Positions 9,121-18,163 of a stretch of DNA of 64,000 bases are shown in pieces. The notes below the pieces were generated by a model, which was not told where the DNA came from, ran no database searches, and saw nothing but the letters and a program-made list of their open reading frames with translations. Location of the stretch: positions 393,303 to 457,302 of the forward strand of contig NZ_JAGIAS010000004.1 of NCBI RefSeq assembly GCF_017744695.1, read 5' to 3'. Source of the stretch: Dyadobacter sp. (GTDB lineage Bacteria; Bacteroidota; Bacteroidia; Cytophagales; Spirosomataceae). The position numbers and the translations under genes were made by a program. Positions within the stretch are counted from its first letter, which is position 1. Each line of letters begins with the position of its first letter.

Positions 9121-10806
9121 TTACGCTTCGTCAGTCACGCAACCTTCGCTGGCTGATTTCACGGTTCTGATATATCTTCCCAGCATCCCTTTCGTAAAGC
9201 GTGGCGCGGGTTGTACCCAGGCTGCTTTGCGGGATGCCATTTCTTGGTCGGAAATGTGCAGGGTCAGTACGCGGGTATTGGCGTCAATAGAAATTCGGTC
9301 GCCGTCTTTAACCAATGCGATTGGGCCGCCGTCAAATGCTTCCGGGGTAATGTGGCCCACTACGAAACCGTGTGTGCCGCCTGAGAAACGACCGTCGGTG
9401 ATCAATGCGATCTTGTCGCCCAATCCTGCACCCATTACCGCAGAAGTAGGTTTCAGCATTTCCGACATACCCGGACCGCCTTTCGGGCCTGCATTACGGA
9501 TTACCACCACGTGGCCGGCTTTAATTTCACCTTTGGCAAGCATTTCGATGATCTCCGATTCGTGCTCGCACACTTTCGCTTCGCCGTCGAATGTCAGACC
9601 TTCCTTACCGGTAATTTTCGCAACCGCTCCTTCTGGCGCCAGGTTACCGTAAAGTACCTGAATGTGACCTGTCTGCTTAATCGGCGTTTCGATTGGGAAC
9701 ACCATTTTCTGGGTTTCAAAATTCAAGTCAGGTGCTTCGGCGAGGTTTTCGGCGACAGTTTTACCCGTAACTGTCATGCAATCTCCGTGAATGAGTCCTA
9801 CGGAATACAAATACTTGGTAACAGCGGGAACACCCCCGATTTCCAGAATATCTTCCATAAAGTATTTACCGCTAGGTTTCAAATCCGCGATAAACGGCGT
9901 GCGGTCTGAAATCGCCTGAATGTCATCCAGAGTCAAAGGAATACCCGCTGCGCGAGCGATTGCGAGGTAATGCAATGCCGCGTTGGTAGAGCCGCCGAGC
10001 GCCATTACCACTGTCAATGCGTTTTCCAGTGATTTTTTAGTAATAATATCTTTCGGAGTAATGTTCAGTTCGAGCAATTTCTTCATAGCCGCACCGATCT
10101 TCTTGCATTCCTCCTGCTTGCCTTCGTGGGTAGCCGGGTAAGAGCTGCTGAATGGCAAGCTCAATCCCATTGCCTCGATCGAAGAAGCCATCGTATTGGC
10201 CGTGTACATCCCGCCGCAAGCGCCCTGGCCAGGGATCGAATTCTGGATTACTCCTTTATAATCTTCGTCAGAAATATTGTTGGCAAACTTCTTGCCTAAT
10301 GCTTCGAATGCCGAAACAATGTCCAGCTTCTGTCCTTTATAATGTCCGGAACGGATCGTTCCGCCGTACACCATAATGGCAGGACGATCCAAGCGGGCCA
10401 TCGCCATAATAGCGCCAGGCATGTTTTTATCACAACCTACGACCGCGATCACACCATCATACCATTGTGCAGCCACCACGGTTTCGATCGAATCCGCGAT
10501 AATGTCGCGGCTCGGCAGCGAGTAACGCATACCGTCGTTTCCGTTGGTCATACCATCCGAAACACCGATAGTGTTGAAGATCAGGCCGACCATATCATTC
10601 GCATTCACCCCTTGTTTCACATACACCGACAAACCGTTCAGGTGCATGTTGCACGGATTACCTTCGTAACCAGTGCTGGCAATCCCGATCTGGGGTTTAA
10701 CAAAGTCTTCTTCTTTCAAACCAATTCCATAAAGCATCGCCTGCGCGGCCGGATTGGTTACTTCCTGGGTTAGGGTCTTCGAAAATCTGTTTAATTCTGT
10801 CGCCAT
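9121..10806 (-). CDS. ilvD: Dihydroxy-acid dehydratase
   Basis: Dehydrates dihydroxyisovalerate and dihydroxymethylvalerate to the 2-oxo acids. It is an Fe-S enzyme of the IlvD/Edd family. The length is 561 residues from [10 protein letters not shown]. Cluster cysteines are visible in [13 protein letters not shown] and [17 protein letters not shown], and the C-terminal half carries [15 protein letters not shown]. The in-frame upstream ATG at 10842 is rejected because it lies inside the attenuator hairpin. This is the first structural gene of the ilv unit, 18 bases after the terminator T-tract. Confidence 0.97.
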   Translation of the reverse strand: MATELNRFSKTLTQEVTNPAAQAMLYGIGLKEEDFVKPQIGIASTGYEGNPCNMHLNGLSVYVKQGVNANDMVGLIFNTIGVSDGMTNGNDGMRYSLPSRDIIADSIETVVAAQWYDGVIAVVGCDKNMPGAIMAMARLDRPAIMVYGGTIRSGHYKGQKLDIVSAFEALGKKFANNISDEDYKGVIQNSIPGQGACGGMYTANTMASSIEAMGLSLPFSSSYPATHEGKQEECKKIGAAMKKLLELNITPKDIITKKSLENALTVVMALGGSTNAALHYLAIARAAGIPLTLDDIQAISDRTPFIADLKPSGKYFMEDILEIGGVPAVTKYLYSVGLIHGDCMTVTGKTVAENLAEAPDLNFETQKMVFPIETPIKQTGHIQVLYGNLAPEGAVAKITGKEGLTFDGEAKVCEHESEIIEMLAKGEIKAGHVVVIRNAGPKGGPGMSEMLKPTSAVMGAGLGDKIALITDGRFSGGTHGFVVGHITPEAFDGGPIALVKDGDRISIDANTRVLTLHISDQEMASRKAAWVQPAPRFTKGMLGRYIRTVKSASEGCVTDEA

Positions 10807-10823
10807 TGGTGAATGATTGTATT

Positions 10824-10862
10824 TAAAATAAAAACACCCCACTCGGTTGGGTGAGTGAGGTG
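10824..10862 (-). terminator. ilv attenuator terminator
   Basis: On the minus strand CACCTCACTC (10862-10853) pairs with GAGTGGGGTG (10844-10835) through ten pairs, one of them G-U. The loop has 8 nt and the stem is followed by TTTTTATTTT, a canonical intrinsic terminator placed before ilvD. Its 5' arm is shared with an antiterminator: CTCACTCAC (10859-10851) can pair with GTGAGTGGG (10889-10881), nine pairs with one G-U, and the two structures exclude each other. Confidence 0.9.
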
Positions 10863-10885
10863 CCAGTTATGTGCTATCATCCCAC

Positions 10886-10939
10886 TCACGCTTGCGGCGT
10901 GACGATAATTAGGACCGGGACGATAAGAGTCAATTTCAT
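10886..10939 (-). CDS. ilv leader peptide, too short for ordinary ORF calling
   Basis: A 17-residue open frame, MKLTLIVPVLIIVTPQA, with ATG at 10939-10937 and TGA at 10888-10886. Nine of the 17 residues are Leu, Ile or Val, the three products of the downstream pathway, and seven of these are packed into 9 consecutive codons (LIVPVLIIV). The stop codon lies inside the 5' arm of the antiterminator (10881-10889), so a ribosome finishing the peptide would mask that arm. This is the arrangement known from enterobacterial ilv and leu operons. No Shine-Dalgarno is seen, which is normal for this phylum. Confidence 0.88.
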   Translation of the reverse strand: MKLTLIVPVLIIVTPQA

Positions 10940-10993
10940 TTTTAGCGTAACCTTTGAGTCTAGCGAAATTTCGCTGCTTTTGACTTGGTGTTA

Positions 10994-11025
10994 CAAATTA
11001 GCGGCCTATCTTTTTATTTTCCAAA
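10994..11025 (-). promoter_or_regulatory. Promoter of the ilv operon
   Basis: On the minus strand TTTG (11025-11022) lies 21 bases before TAATTTG (11000-10994). This is close to the Bacteroidota sigma consensus TTTG-N19..21-TAnnTTTG, although the -7 element lacks one T. Transcription would start near 10988 and give a leader of about 180 nt before ilvD. A perfect 14-bp palindrome AGCGAAATTTCGCT (10962-10975) lies in the leader between the start and the leader peptide. Confidence 0.6.
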
Positions 11026-11104
11026 CATTCAGAGCTTTTTTTGTTGTTAATCTACGATAAATACCAAATTTCTTCCCGGTATAAGATCCTTATCGGAAAA
11101 CATT

Positions 11105-11112
11105 TAATTTTG
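11105..11112 (+). promoter_or_regulatory. Putative -7 element of murQ promoter
   Basis: TAATTTTG fits TAnnTTTG exactly and lies 23 bases before the murQ start codon. No convincing TTTG -33 box is seen at the expected distance. Confidence 0.5.
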
Positions 11113-11135
11113 AATTCCAAAAACAACGAACCACA

Positions 11136-11939
11136 ATGCTGACAACCGAATCGTCTTCGAACTACAATGACCTCGAAAAAATGAGCGTCCACGATATCCT
11201 GACCTCCATTAACCGCGAGGATCAGACCGTGCCTCTGGCCGTTCAGAAATCGATCCCGCAGATCGAGGCGTTGGTTGAGCAGATCGTTCCGAGGATGAAA
11301 AACGGCGGCCGCCTTTTCTATATCGGTGCCGGTACCAGCGGACGATTGGGCGTGGTGGACGCCTCAGAATGCCCGCCTACATTCGGCGTGCCATTCGACC
11401 TGGTCGTAGGAATCATTGCCGGTGGCGATACTGCCATTCGCAAGGCCGTCGAAAATGCGGAAGACGACTGGAACCAGGCGTGGAAAGATCTCGCGGCCTA
11501 TGCGCCAAATGAAAATGATACATTAATAGGGATCGCAGCATCCGGCCGTACGCCTTATGTAATCGGAGGACTGAATGAGGCACGTAATGCAGGTTTGCTG
11601 ACTGGCTGCGTAGTCTGCAACGACGGCTCCGCGGTTGCCAAAGCGTGCGAATACCCGGTCGAAATAGTAGTTGGACCCGAATTTTTGACCGGAAGTACGA
11701 GGATGAAATCCGGTACCGCCCAAAAACTGGCGCTGAACATGATTTCAACGTCGGTTATGATCCGGCTCGGCAAAGTAAAAGGGAACAAAATGGTGGATAT
11801 GCAGCTCACCAATGAAAAACTGGTCAACAGGGCGTTGCGTATGATCATTGATGAACTGAATATCTCGCCCGATGAGGCGCAATCACTGCTGGATGCGCAC
11901 GGAAGCGTCCGCGCCGCCATCGAATCGGTTAGAAAATAA
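11136..11939 (+). CDS. murQ: N-acetylmuramic acid 6-phosphate etherase
   Basis: Cleaves the lactyl ether of MurNAc 6-phosphate to give GlcNAc 6-phosphate and D-lactate in cell-wall recycling. The 267-residue protein is a SIS-domain etherase with FYIGAGTSGRLGVVDASECPPTFG (split: YIGAGTSGRLGVVDASE), GIAASGRTPYVIGGL and EFLTGSTRMKSGTAQKLALN. These are the hallmark MurQ motifs. It is slightly shorter than the roughly 298-residue E. coli protein, as is common in this phylum. It converges with the MDR oxidoreductase gene, the stop codons being 2 bp apart with no terminator between them. Confidence 0.95.
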   Translation: MLTTESSSNYNDLEKMSVHDILTSINREDQTVPLAVQKSIPQIEALVEQIVPRMKNGGRLFYIGAGTSGRLGVVDASECPPTFGVPFDLVVGIIAGGDTAIRKAVENAEDDWNQAWKDLAAYAPNENDTLIGIAASGRTPYVIGGLNEARNAGLLTGCVVCNDGSAVAKACEYPVEIVVGPEFLTGSTRMKSGTAQKLALNMISTSVMIRLGKVKGNKMVDMQLTNEKLVNRALRMIIDELNISPDEAQSLLDAHGSVRAAIESVRK

Positions 11940-11941
11940 CC

Positions 11942-12952
11942 TTATACCGAAAGCACAATCTTGCCGAACTGCTGCCCGGAATCCATATAACGCAGCGCCT
12001 GTTCGGCTTCTTCGAGTGGAAACACCTTGTCGAGGACTGGTACAATCTGCTTTTCAGCCACGAATTGTACCATGTCGGCAAATTCCTGCTCAGTTCCCAT
12101 GGTGCTGCCGTATATATTAAGTTGTTTGAAAAACACCTTCGCCGGAACGATGTCGGTGATATTGCCGGTCCCTCCGCCATAGAAGCAAATCCGGGCGCCA
12201 GGAGCGGCGATATCGATCAGCTTTGCGAAACCGGGGCCGCCGGCGCTGTCGATAATTACATTAAAATAGCCGGTCTTCGGGCCACGGGCCTTCACCAGCA
12301 AATCACGGAACCAGGTCGGATTTTTATAATTGATCCCGCCTTTCGCGCCCATTTCGATCGCTTTCTGTATTTTCTGATCGGAGCCTGAGGTTACCCACAC
12401 TTCCGCACCAGCGGCAATGGCAATCTGAATCGCAAAAAGCGCCACACCTCCGCCCGCGCCCGTCACAAGCACGCGATCGCCTTCTGTAAACCGGCAACGC
12501 GTCATGAGCGAGCGCCAGGCCGTAAGTCCGCCCATGGGCAACGCAGCCGCTTCTTCAAACGACAAATGCGCCGGCTTTTCGGCTAAGTACTTTGCTTCCG
12601 TTTTGACATATTCCGCAAATGTGCCATTATCCGGCAGACCGAGAATTTTGTGGTCTTCACTGTAAAAACCGGGATTATCGCCCCAGTTCTGGGACGGATT
12701 GATGATCACCTCTTTTCCGATCCAGCTTTTAGCGACACCGTCACCCACTTCGGTCACAATGCCCGCGCCATCGGATCCGGGGATAATAGGGGTTGTAATT
12801 CTTGGATAGAGGCCTTTTTGTATCCACACATCCCGGTGGTTGAGCGATGCGGCTTTCAATTCCACGATCACTTCTCCGGGACCCGGGTTCGGTTTTTGGA
12901 TTTCTTCAATCACCAGCGGCTCATGAAGGTTCTTTAATACTGCGGCTTTCAT
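11942..12952 (-). CDS. Medium-chain dehydrogenase/reductase, quinone-oxidoreductase type
   Basis: A 336-residue MDR-superfamily oxidoreductase. It has the N-terminal GroES-like domain (SLNHRDVWIQKG, PIIPGSDGAGIV) and a Rossmann domain with VLVTGAGGGVALFAIQIA at about residues 160-177. The Asn-His-Arg-Asp context in place of the catalytic zinc cysteine, and the lack of a structural zinc loop, point to the zinc-free branch. The substrate cannot be inferred. It appears monocistronic, and the NIPSNAP gene upstream has its own terminator. Confidence 0.88.
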   Translation of the reverse strand: MKAAVLKNLHEPLVIEEIQKPNPGPGEVIVELKAASLNHRDVWIQKGLYPRITTPIIPGSDGAGIVTEVGDGVAKSWIGKEVIINPSQNWGDNPGFYSEDHKILGLPDNGTFAEYVKTEAKYLAEKPAHLSFEEAAALPMGGLTAWRSLMTRCRFTEGDRVLVTGAGGGVALFAIQIAIAAGAEVWVTSGSDQKIQKAIEMGAKGGINYKNPTWFRDLLVKARGPKTGYFNVIIDSAGGPGFAKLIDIAAPGARICFYGGGTGNITDIVPAKVFFKQLNIYGSTMGTEQEFADMVQFVAEKQIVPVLDKVFPLEEAEQALRYMDSGQQFGKIVLSV

Positions 12953-12965
12953 AATGGTGGTTTTT

Positions 12966-13020
12966 AAACAAAAAATGATGAACCGGCTTGTCCGGAATGG
13001 AACCTGCCCAATTCATCATT
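12966..13020 (-). terminator. Terminator after the NIPSNAP gene
   Basis: On the minus strand AATGATGAA (13020-13012) pairs with TTCATCATT (12982-12974), with a large partly structured loop, and is followed by a T-rich tract. It separates the NIPSNAP gene from the downstream oxidoreductase gene. Confidence 0.6.
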
Positions 13021-13047
13021 TCAAAATGACTTGAACCGTTTCGGATG

Positions 13048-13836
13048 CTATATATCCGAATATTCGGTGGGATACAAGAAGAAGCTGGTGTTTTTTGAGA
13101 CGTTGTTCTGATACTCCGGATTTACTTTCAGCTTGTTCCATTCCGCATCTTCGGTGAACGATTTCCAATGCGCGTCACGTGATGCTTTGTTCTCGAAAGT
13201 AGTCATGTACATCAGGTTCGGCATGTGGCTGCCCGCGATTACTTCAGCATAGAATACCGCATTGAAACCGAGGCGTTTGAACAACGGAACTTCGCCGCCT
13301 ACATTGAACATCTTCACCTTGTTCTGGTAAATTTTCTCAGTATGCCCTTCATAACTACGCAGTTCGTACACCCTTTCGCTTTTCGGTCCCGTCAGGTTGG
13401 GCTTCATGTGCACGGGCGCTTCCGTGAAGGCCTGGAGTACTATTGACTCAAAGCGTGCATACGGCGGATTTTTGTAATTCGCTTCGATATAGTCCTTTCC
13501 TGCCGAAGCATATGCGGCATCTTTGTCCAAAGTTTTAGGCAAAGTCAGCAGGAGTTCGAGGGATTTAATGGGGGTCAAGACATAAATCAGCTTTCCTGCC
13601 ATAGTATCCGTCGGCACGGGCTTAAAAACACCTACATTCTTGATTCCGGCGCGATGGGCTGCGGGAACATATGCATCTTTCAGGAAAGCTTCCACGCGTG
13701 CTTCCTGATCCGCGTTTTTAAGGTGATAGATTTTGATCTCGTAAAATTCCCGCTTTGGAGCTGCCGCTACGGCGCTCAATGCAACCACGAGCAGCAAAAG
13801 GGTAAAAAGGAAATGAAGGTTTCGGTAATTGGACAT
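13048..13836 (-). CDS. Exported NIPSNAP-family protein
   Basis: A 262-residue protein with a Sec signal peptide (NLHFLFTLLLLVVALSAVAAA). Two tandem NIPSNAP-type ferredoxin-like domains follow. The first begins FYEIKIYHLKN (about 30-130). The second begins RVYELRSYEGHTEKIYQNKV and ends in NLMYMTTFENKASRDAHWKSF (about 155-255). The molecular function of the family is unclear; Bacteroidota and Verrucomicrobia often carry secreted copies. The start at 13836 places the signal peptide at the N-terminus. A further in-frame ATG at 13875 adds 13 residues and is less likely. Confidence 0.88.
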   Translation of the reverse strand: MSNYRNLHFLFTLLLLVVALSAVAAAPKREFYEIKIYHLKNADQEARVEAFLKDAYVPAAHRAGIKNVGVFKPVPTDTMAGKLIYVLTPIKSLELLLTLPKTLDKDAAYASAGKDYIEANYKNPPYARFESIVLQAFTEAPVHMKPNLTGPKSERVYELRSYEGHTEKIYQNKVKMFNVGGEVPLFKRLGFNAVFYAEVIAGSHMPNLMYMTTFENKASRDAHWKSFTEDAEWNKLKVNPEYQNNVSKNTSFFLYPTEYSDI

Positions 13837-13937
13837 AGTCGTCAAAATGACATTTAATAGTGATTTAACCACCAAAAAAGACTTTGTCCCCGGAAGTTTA
13901 CCCTATTTCCATTCGTACTAATTTTTTTCGAAGCGCA

Positions 13938-14969
13938 TCAGAATTTCGGGCACGAAAGCTGCCGCTTGCGGGTTTTCGGACGCTTAGGTTTTGATTCAAG
14001 CGGTGCGAAAACGTAGGAAAGTGAAATTTCATGCGCACCGCCGCTCCCTGCACCCAATGTAGAAATGGTTAGGTCATAGCTATAACCGATCGAAAACTTA
14101 TCCTGGCGATAGCCTGCCAGGAATATCAGCGATTCATGGTTATTGATGTTCTGCTCGTATTTCTTAAAAGGAATCCCACGGTACCATGCTCCAATGACCA
14201 GGGGCTCGATCGTCACATACATGCCGGCATCGAACTGGTCGTATTTGCCCTGCTTTTTATACATGATAGCGGGAGAAATTGTCTTTTCCTTATCGATTTC
14301 GTCGCCCAGGAATGTATAACCCGCAAATGGAATGCGCAAACCTGCCTGCAAACTGGCCTTCACCGGCAGACGTGCCTCTGTAAGTTCTGAAAATGCCTGA
14401 TTGGGACGGTTAAGGTGATGTGCCGAAATACCTGCCCAATACCAGTCGGAATAGAGCATTGCACCCGCACCGAAATCGGCGTAAAACACATTAGGGCCGC
14501 CTTTTGCAAATGGATCTTCCGAAGGCTGGCCGGTCAACCCGCCATTATTATATTGGTCTCCGAATGTCAACCCGAAGTAATCGAGCGTTCGCGAGGCAAA
14601 ACCACCCTGAATGCCAAGGCGCAGCGAAGTCAGTTCGTTGAACTGGATCTGGTAAGAGTATTGCAACGCCGCTTCGGTCGATTTAAGGTTTCCCAACCCC
14701 TGGCTGTCCATGGTCACCAGCACGCCCAAACCGCTGTTGTAGTTGGGCAGGAATACGTCGGCTCCTATCGAAGTAGTCACGAAGTTCGCCGACAATGAAG
14801 GCCATTGGTTACGGTAATTGATGGTTGCACGAGGCGCCAGCGCCCCTCCGGCCAACGCCGGGTTTAAGTACAACGGGTTTGCATAGAACTGCGAAAATTG
14901 CGGATCCTGGCTCCAACCTTTCAGGCAAAGCAGTGTCAGTAGGAAGAGAGTAAGTAAACGCTTGATCAT
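13938..14969 (-). CDS. PorP/SprF-family type IX secretion outer-membrane protein
   Basis: A 343-residue outer-membrane beta-barrel with signal peptide (MIKRLLTLFLLTLLCLKGWSQ). The family signature follows at the mature N-terminus: QDPQFSQFYANPLYLNPALAG. Internal strands such as IGADVFLPNYNSGLG and the closing AHEISLSYVFA match the family. Members act at the cell surface with type B CTD substrates of the type IX secretion system. The gene is divergent from the 956-residue type-B-CTD protein, the usual partner arrangement. A TAATTTG-like -7 element occurs about 75 bp upstream. Confidence 0.93.
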   Translation of the reverse strand: MIKRLLTLFLLTLLCLKGWSQDPQFSQFYANPLYLNPALAGGALAPRATINYRNQWPSLSANFVTTSIGADVFLPNYNSGLGVLVTMDSQGLGNLKSTEAALQYSYQIQFNELTSLRLGIQGGFASRTLDYFGLTFGDQYNNGGLTGQPSEDPFAKGGPNVFYADFGAGAMLYSDWYWAGISAHHLNRPNQAFSELTEARLPVKASLQAGLRIPFAGYTFLGDEIDKEKTISPAIMYKKQGKYDQFDAGMYVTIEPLVIGAWYRGIPFKKYEQNINNHESLIFLAGYRQDKFSIGYSYDLTISTLGAGSGGAHEISLSYVFAPLESKPKRPKTRKRQLSCPKF

Positions 14970-15192
14970 AGATTTATTGGCTTGCCGCTTGCCGAAAAAC
15001 GGACACGTTCCGGGCTCAAAAAAATTACCTGATTAATTTCACAAATTATCCTCAAATTGCGTATTAATATTCAAATTAGAGTGGTTTTTACGACATTACC
15101 GCACAAAATTTTAACATTTTATTTTCGTTAGTAATGTCGGGTAACTTGAATATTCTTTGAGACGGTAGGGGTGTTTGAACAAGTAACGAAAC

Positions 15193-18063
15193 ATGGGGCG
15201 ATTTTATAATAGATACCACCGATTTTTTTATGTCCTCTGCCTGCTCATGCTCCTCATCGGTGCAGGTGCCATGGCTCAAAAGCCCTTTCTGGTAAAAAAC
15301 CAGTGCATGCTGAACCCCGACTGCGAGGCGGACTCCACTTCATTCAGCGATACGGTGAAAGTGGCTACCAAGTGGCAATGGAGCTTCGGCGAAGGTGGCG
15401 CTACCGATACCCGGCGCAATGCGCAGCATTCCTACCAGTCGCCCGGAGCATACACGGTTACACTGGTCCGGACGCTCGCGAACGGCACTAGTGAAACTGT
15501 CACACAAGTAGTTAATATCGGTGAAATTCCCCCTCCATTCCAGCAATGGCGCCGGGACACCACCATTTGTAAAGGGGACACGATTACGCTCGACCCGTAC
15601 CCGAGCGGAGCCCCAGCAGGAGCCCAATATATCTGGTACCCCAAAGGAGATACGACGCAAACGCTGAGAGTGGATAGCTCCGGCTGTTACTCCGTGGAGG
15701 TGATCGTAAATGGCTGTAAGATACAGGACCGGATCAATGTCAAGATTTGTATGGAACCCCAGGCGCAGGAAGGCTCCAAATGGTATTTCGGGGGAAATGC
15801 GGGACTTGATTTTTCCAACACGCCTCCCAGCCCGCTAACAGATGGTAAACTGAACACCCCGGAAGGAACTTCGTCCATTGCCAATTCGAAAGGGCAGCTA
15901 CTCTTCTACTCCGACGGTATTAAAATATGGAATAAGAACGGGGATGAAATGACCTGTACGTTCGGGGCGTGCGCGCCCATGAAGGGTAGTCCCAACTCGA
16001 CACAATCTGTGCTCATTGTGCCCCAGCCGACTTGCAGAGGGTGCGAATACCTCTATAATGTATTTACAACTTCGGATATTAATGGTGAGAAGCTGCTAAC
16101 CGTAAGCGTCGTCGATATGCGTCGCAATCACGGTCTGGGTCAGATTATTGAGCAGAACACCACTCTTCAAACACCCACCACGGAACGCATTGCCTCCGTT
16201 CGTAATAATGCCGACAGCACTTACTGGGTCATTTCCCACGACTATGGCACCAACAAATTTCGCATTTTCCACGCCACCACAGGCGGGCTAGTGGAAGTTG
16301 CCGCACCCGAGCTCGGTATGCCGCACGACAGTACCAATAAGGCCGAGGGTTATATGAAATTCTCGTCGCCCGACAGTACCACCGGCCTTCGTCAGCTCGC
16401 CGTGGTCATTCCAGGCCCAGCACGCAACTATGTGGAGTTGTTCAGTTTTGACGATTCGACGGGCGTATTAACCTACAAAAAAACAATGGACCTCGGCCCC
16501 GCGCCACCCATTGCATATGGTATCGAATTTTCGCCTACCGGTGAGAAAATGTACGTCTCATTCCAGGGCGAAAACGGCACAAAATCCCTTTTAAAACAGT
16601 ATGACCTCACATTGCCCGATAGTTTGGTCATCGAAACGGCCATTACCATCGACAGTTCCGCCACGCAAAAATTCGGGGCTTTGCAGTTCGGGCCGGATGG
16701 GCGGATCTACATGGCTATTCAAGGGAGTGAATACCTGGCGACGATAGGCGAACCAGAAGGAAATTCGTTAACCGGCGTCGACTATGAACGCGACGGGGCC
16801 AATCTGGGCGGTAAAAAAAGTCAGTTGGGTCTTCCGAATATGGTCCAGGATTTTACTCAGGAATCACAAGGCCCAGGTTTTGAGGCAGACGGCTTCTGTA
16901 CCAATGAGCCTACCAAGTTCCAGGCCAGTCCGATGTGTGACCCGATCGAAGATACCTATTCCTGGGATTTCCTCGGGAACGGTCAGTTTACTACGCCTTC
17001 CAAAACACAACAGACTACTTACACTTACACAAAACCGGGCACCTACATGGTGGCTATGCGTGCTACCAACAAATGTACCGACACGACAATCGTGCAGGCG
17101 GTTACCATTTATGAAACGCCTTCCAATATCGACCTCGGCAAGGACAAAGACACTTGCGGTGCCTATGTCCCGCTGGACATGAAGGTCAAGGCGGAAATTT
17201 ACAGATGGATCTACCGCGGCCGGGTCGTAGGTCGTGGCCCTACCTACAACGCCACATCTACGGGCCGCTACATTGCCATCGCCTTCAACGGCCCGCAAGG
17301 TGATTGCTACGCAGCCGACACGATCGAAATTACATTGCGGAAACCGCCTGCCTTCTCCATTGGGCCCGATACGACCTTGTGCCGTGACAGCTCTGTTGTC
17401 CTTCGCGTGGAAAGCGACCGCTGGATCGAATTTAAATGGAGCAACGGTGAGGAAACCCGCGAAGTGACGATTGGCCAACCCGGGCAATATATAGTGGTAG
17501 TAAAAGACAGAAATGACTGCTACAACTCCGATACCGTCAAAATAGGCGAGCGTCCTTCTCCTATTCTGGGCCTGGCGCCAGAAAATTTCATTTGTATTCC
17601 CGATGGCCAATCAGTCGTACTTGATGCCAATGGAAGGGAATCCTACGAATATCTCTGGCCGCATTCCGGCGACACGACGAAAACAATTACTGTCAACCAG
17701 GAAGGGAAATACACGGTTCGGGCCACTAACAAGGAGGGCTGTGTTGTCGAACAATCTACCGAAGTGATTGACAAATGCGAGCCGCGGTTCTTCATCCCCG
17801 ACGCGTTCACCCCCGATGGCGAAGGGCACAATGAGATCCTGCAAGTGTTCGGAGCATATTATACCAATTTTTCGATGCGCATTTACAACCGCTGGGGCGA
17901 GGTTATTTTCGCCACTACCGATATCGAGGCGCGTTGGGACGGTACTTATAAGGGCCTGAAAGTACAGCCCGGAAGCTACCCTTATATCATTTCCTACGAA
18001 GCACTTTATTATCCCGAACGCAACCCGGTCATGAAGCGCGGATCGGTAATGGTGATCCGCTAG
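15193..18063 (+). CDS. Large secreted PKD protein with type B (CHU_C) C-terminal sorting domain
   Basis: A 956-residue surface protein. It has a signal peptide (FFYVLCLLMLLIGAGAMAQ), a PKD domain at about 40-110 (WQWSFGEGG, SPGAYTVTLV), and a beta-propeller-like region at about 190-560 (WYFGGNAGLDF, GRIYMAIQGSEY). A second PKD domain lies at about 570-645 (YSWDFLGNGQF, KPGTYMVAMRATN), followed by three short Ig-like repeats, each with a conserved DTT/CRD turn. The C-terminus has the gliding motility-associated CHU_C signature (FFIPDAFTPDGEGHNE, MRIYNRWGEVIF, WDGTYKG, GSYPYIISY), which directs export by type IX secretion. It is paired with the divergent porP/sprF gene. It is probably an adhesin or surface-coat protein, though no ligand can be named. 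Confidence 0.93.
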   Translation: MGRFYNRYHRFFYVLCLLMLLIGAGAMAQKPFLVKNQCMLNPDCEADSTSFSDTVKVATKWQWSFGEGGATDTRRNAQHSYQSPGAYTVTLVRTLANGTSETVTQVVNIGEIPPPFQQWRRDTTICKGDTITLDPYPSGAPAGAQYIWYPKGDTTQTLRVDSSGCYSVEVIVNGCKIQDRINVKICMEPQAQEGSKWYFGGNAGLDFSNTPPSPLTDGKLNTPEGTSSIANSKGQLLFYSDGIKIWNKNGDEMTCTFGACAPMKGSPNSTQSVLIVPQPTCRGCEYLYNVFTTSDINGEKLLTVSVVDMRRNHGLGQIIEQNTTLQTPTTERIASVRNNADSTYWVISHDYGTNKFRIFHATTGGLVEVAAPELGMPHDSTNKAEGYMKFSSPDSTTGLRQLAVVIPGPARNYVELFSFDDSTGVLTYKKTMDLGPAPPIAYGIEFSPTGEKMYVSFQGENGTKSLLKQYDLTLPDSLVIETAITIDSSATQKFGALQFGPDGRIYMAIQGSEYLATIGEPEGNSLTGVDYERDGANLGGKKSQLGLPNMVQDFTQESQGPGFEADGFCTNEPTKFQASPMCDPIEDTYSWDFLGNGQFTTPSKTQQTTYTYTKPGTYMVAMRATNKCTDTTIVQAVTIYETPSNIDLGKDKDTCGAYVPLDMKVKAEIYRWIYRGRVVGRGPTYNATSTGRYIAIAFNGPQGDCYAADTIEITLRKPPAFSIGPDTTLCRDSSVVLRVESDRWIEFKWSNGEETREVTIGQPGQYIVVVKDRNDCYNSDTVKIGERPSPILGLAPENFICIPDGQSVVLDANGRESYEYLWPHSGDTTKTITVNQEGKYTVRATNKEGCVVEQSTEVIDKCEPRFFIPDAFTPDGEGHNEILQVFGAYYTNFSMRIYNRWGEVIFATTDIEARWDGTYKGLKVQPGSYPYIISYEALYYPERNPVMKRGSVMVIR

Positions 18064-18109
18064 CCTTTCCTTTGCAGATTAAATCAATTATTTTTGGTTA
18101 AATAATATC

Positions 18110-18142
18110 AAACCAGCCGCCATTAAACCGGACGGCTGGTTT
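18110..18142 (+). terminator. Terminator after the PKD protein gene
   Basis: A 10-bp stem AAACCAGCCG-type (18110-18119 with 18133-18142) encloses a 13-nt loop, followed by TTC. It separates the CHU_C protein gene from ruvB, whose ATG is 22 bases further on. Confidence 0.6.
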
Positions 18143-18163
18143 TCACTATCTGTTCAACCGACT

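Noticed and set aside
10851-11060. 69-codon plus-strand frame upstream of ilvD
   Set aside because: It covers the attenuator and promoter of the ilv operon on the opposite strand; those explain the sequence better.
16864-17610. 248-codon open frame opposite the PKD protein gene
   Set aside because: It lies wholly within a conserved coding region on the other strand and shows no domain or start signal.
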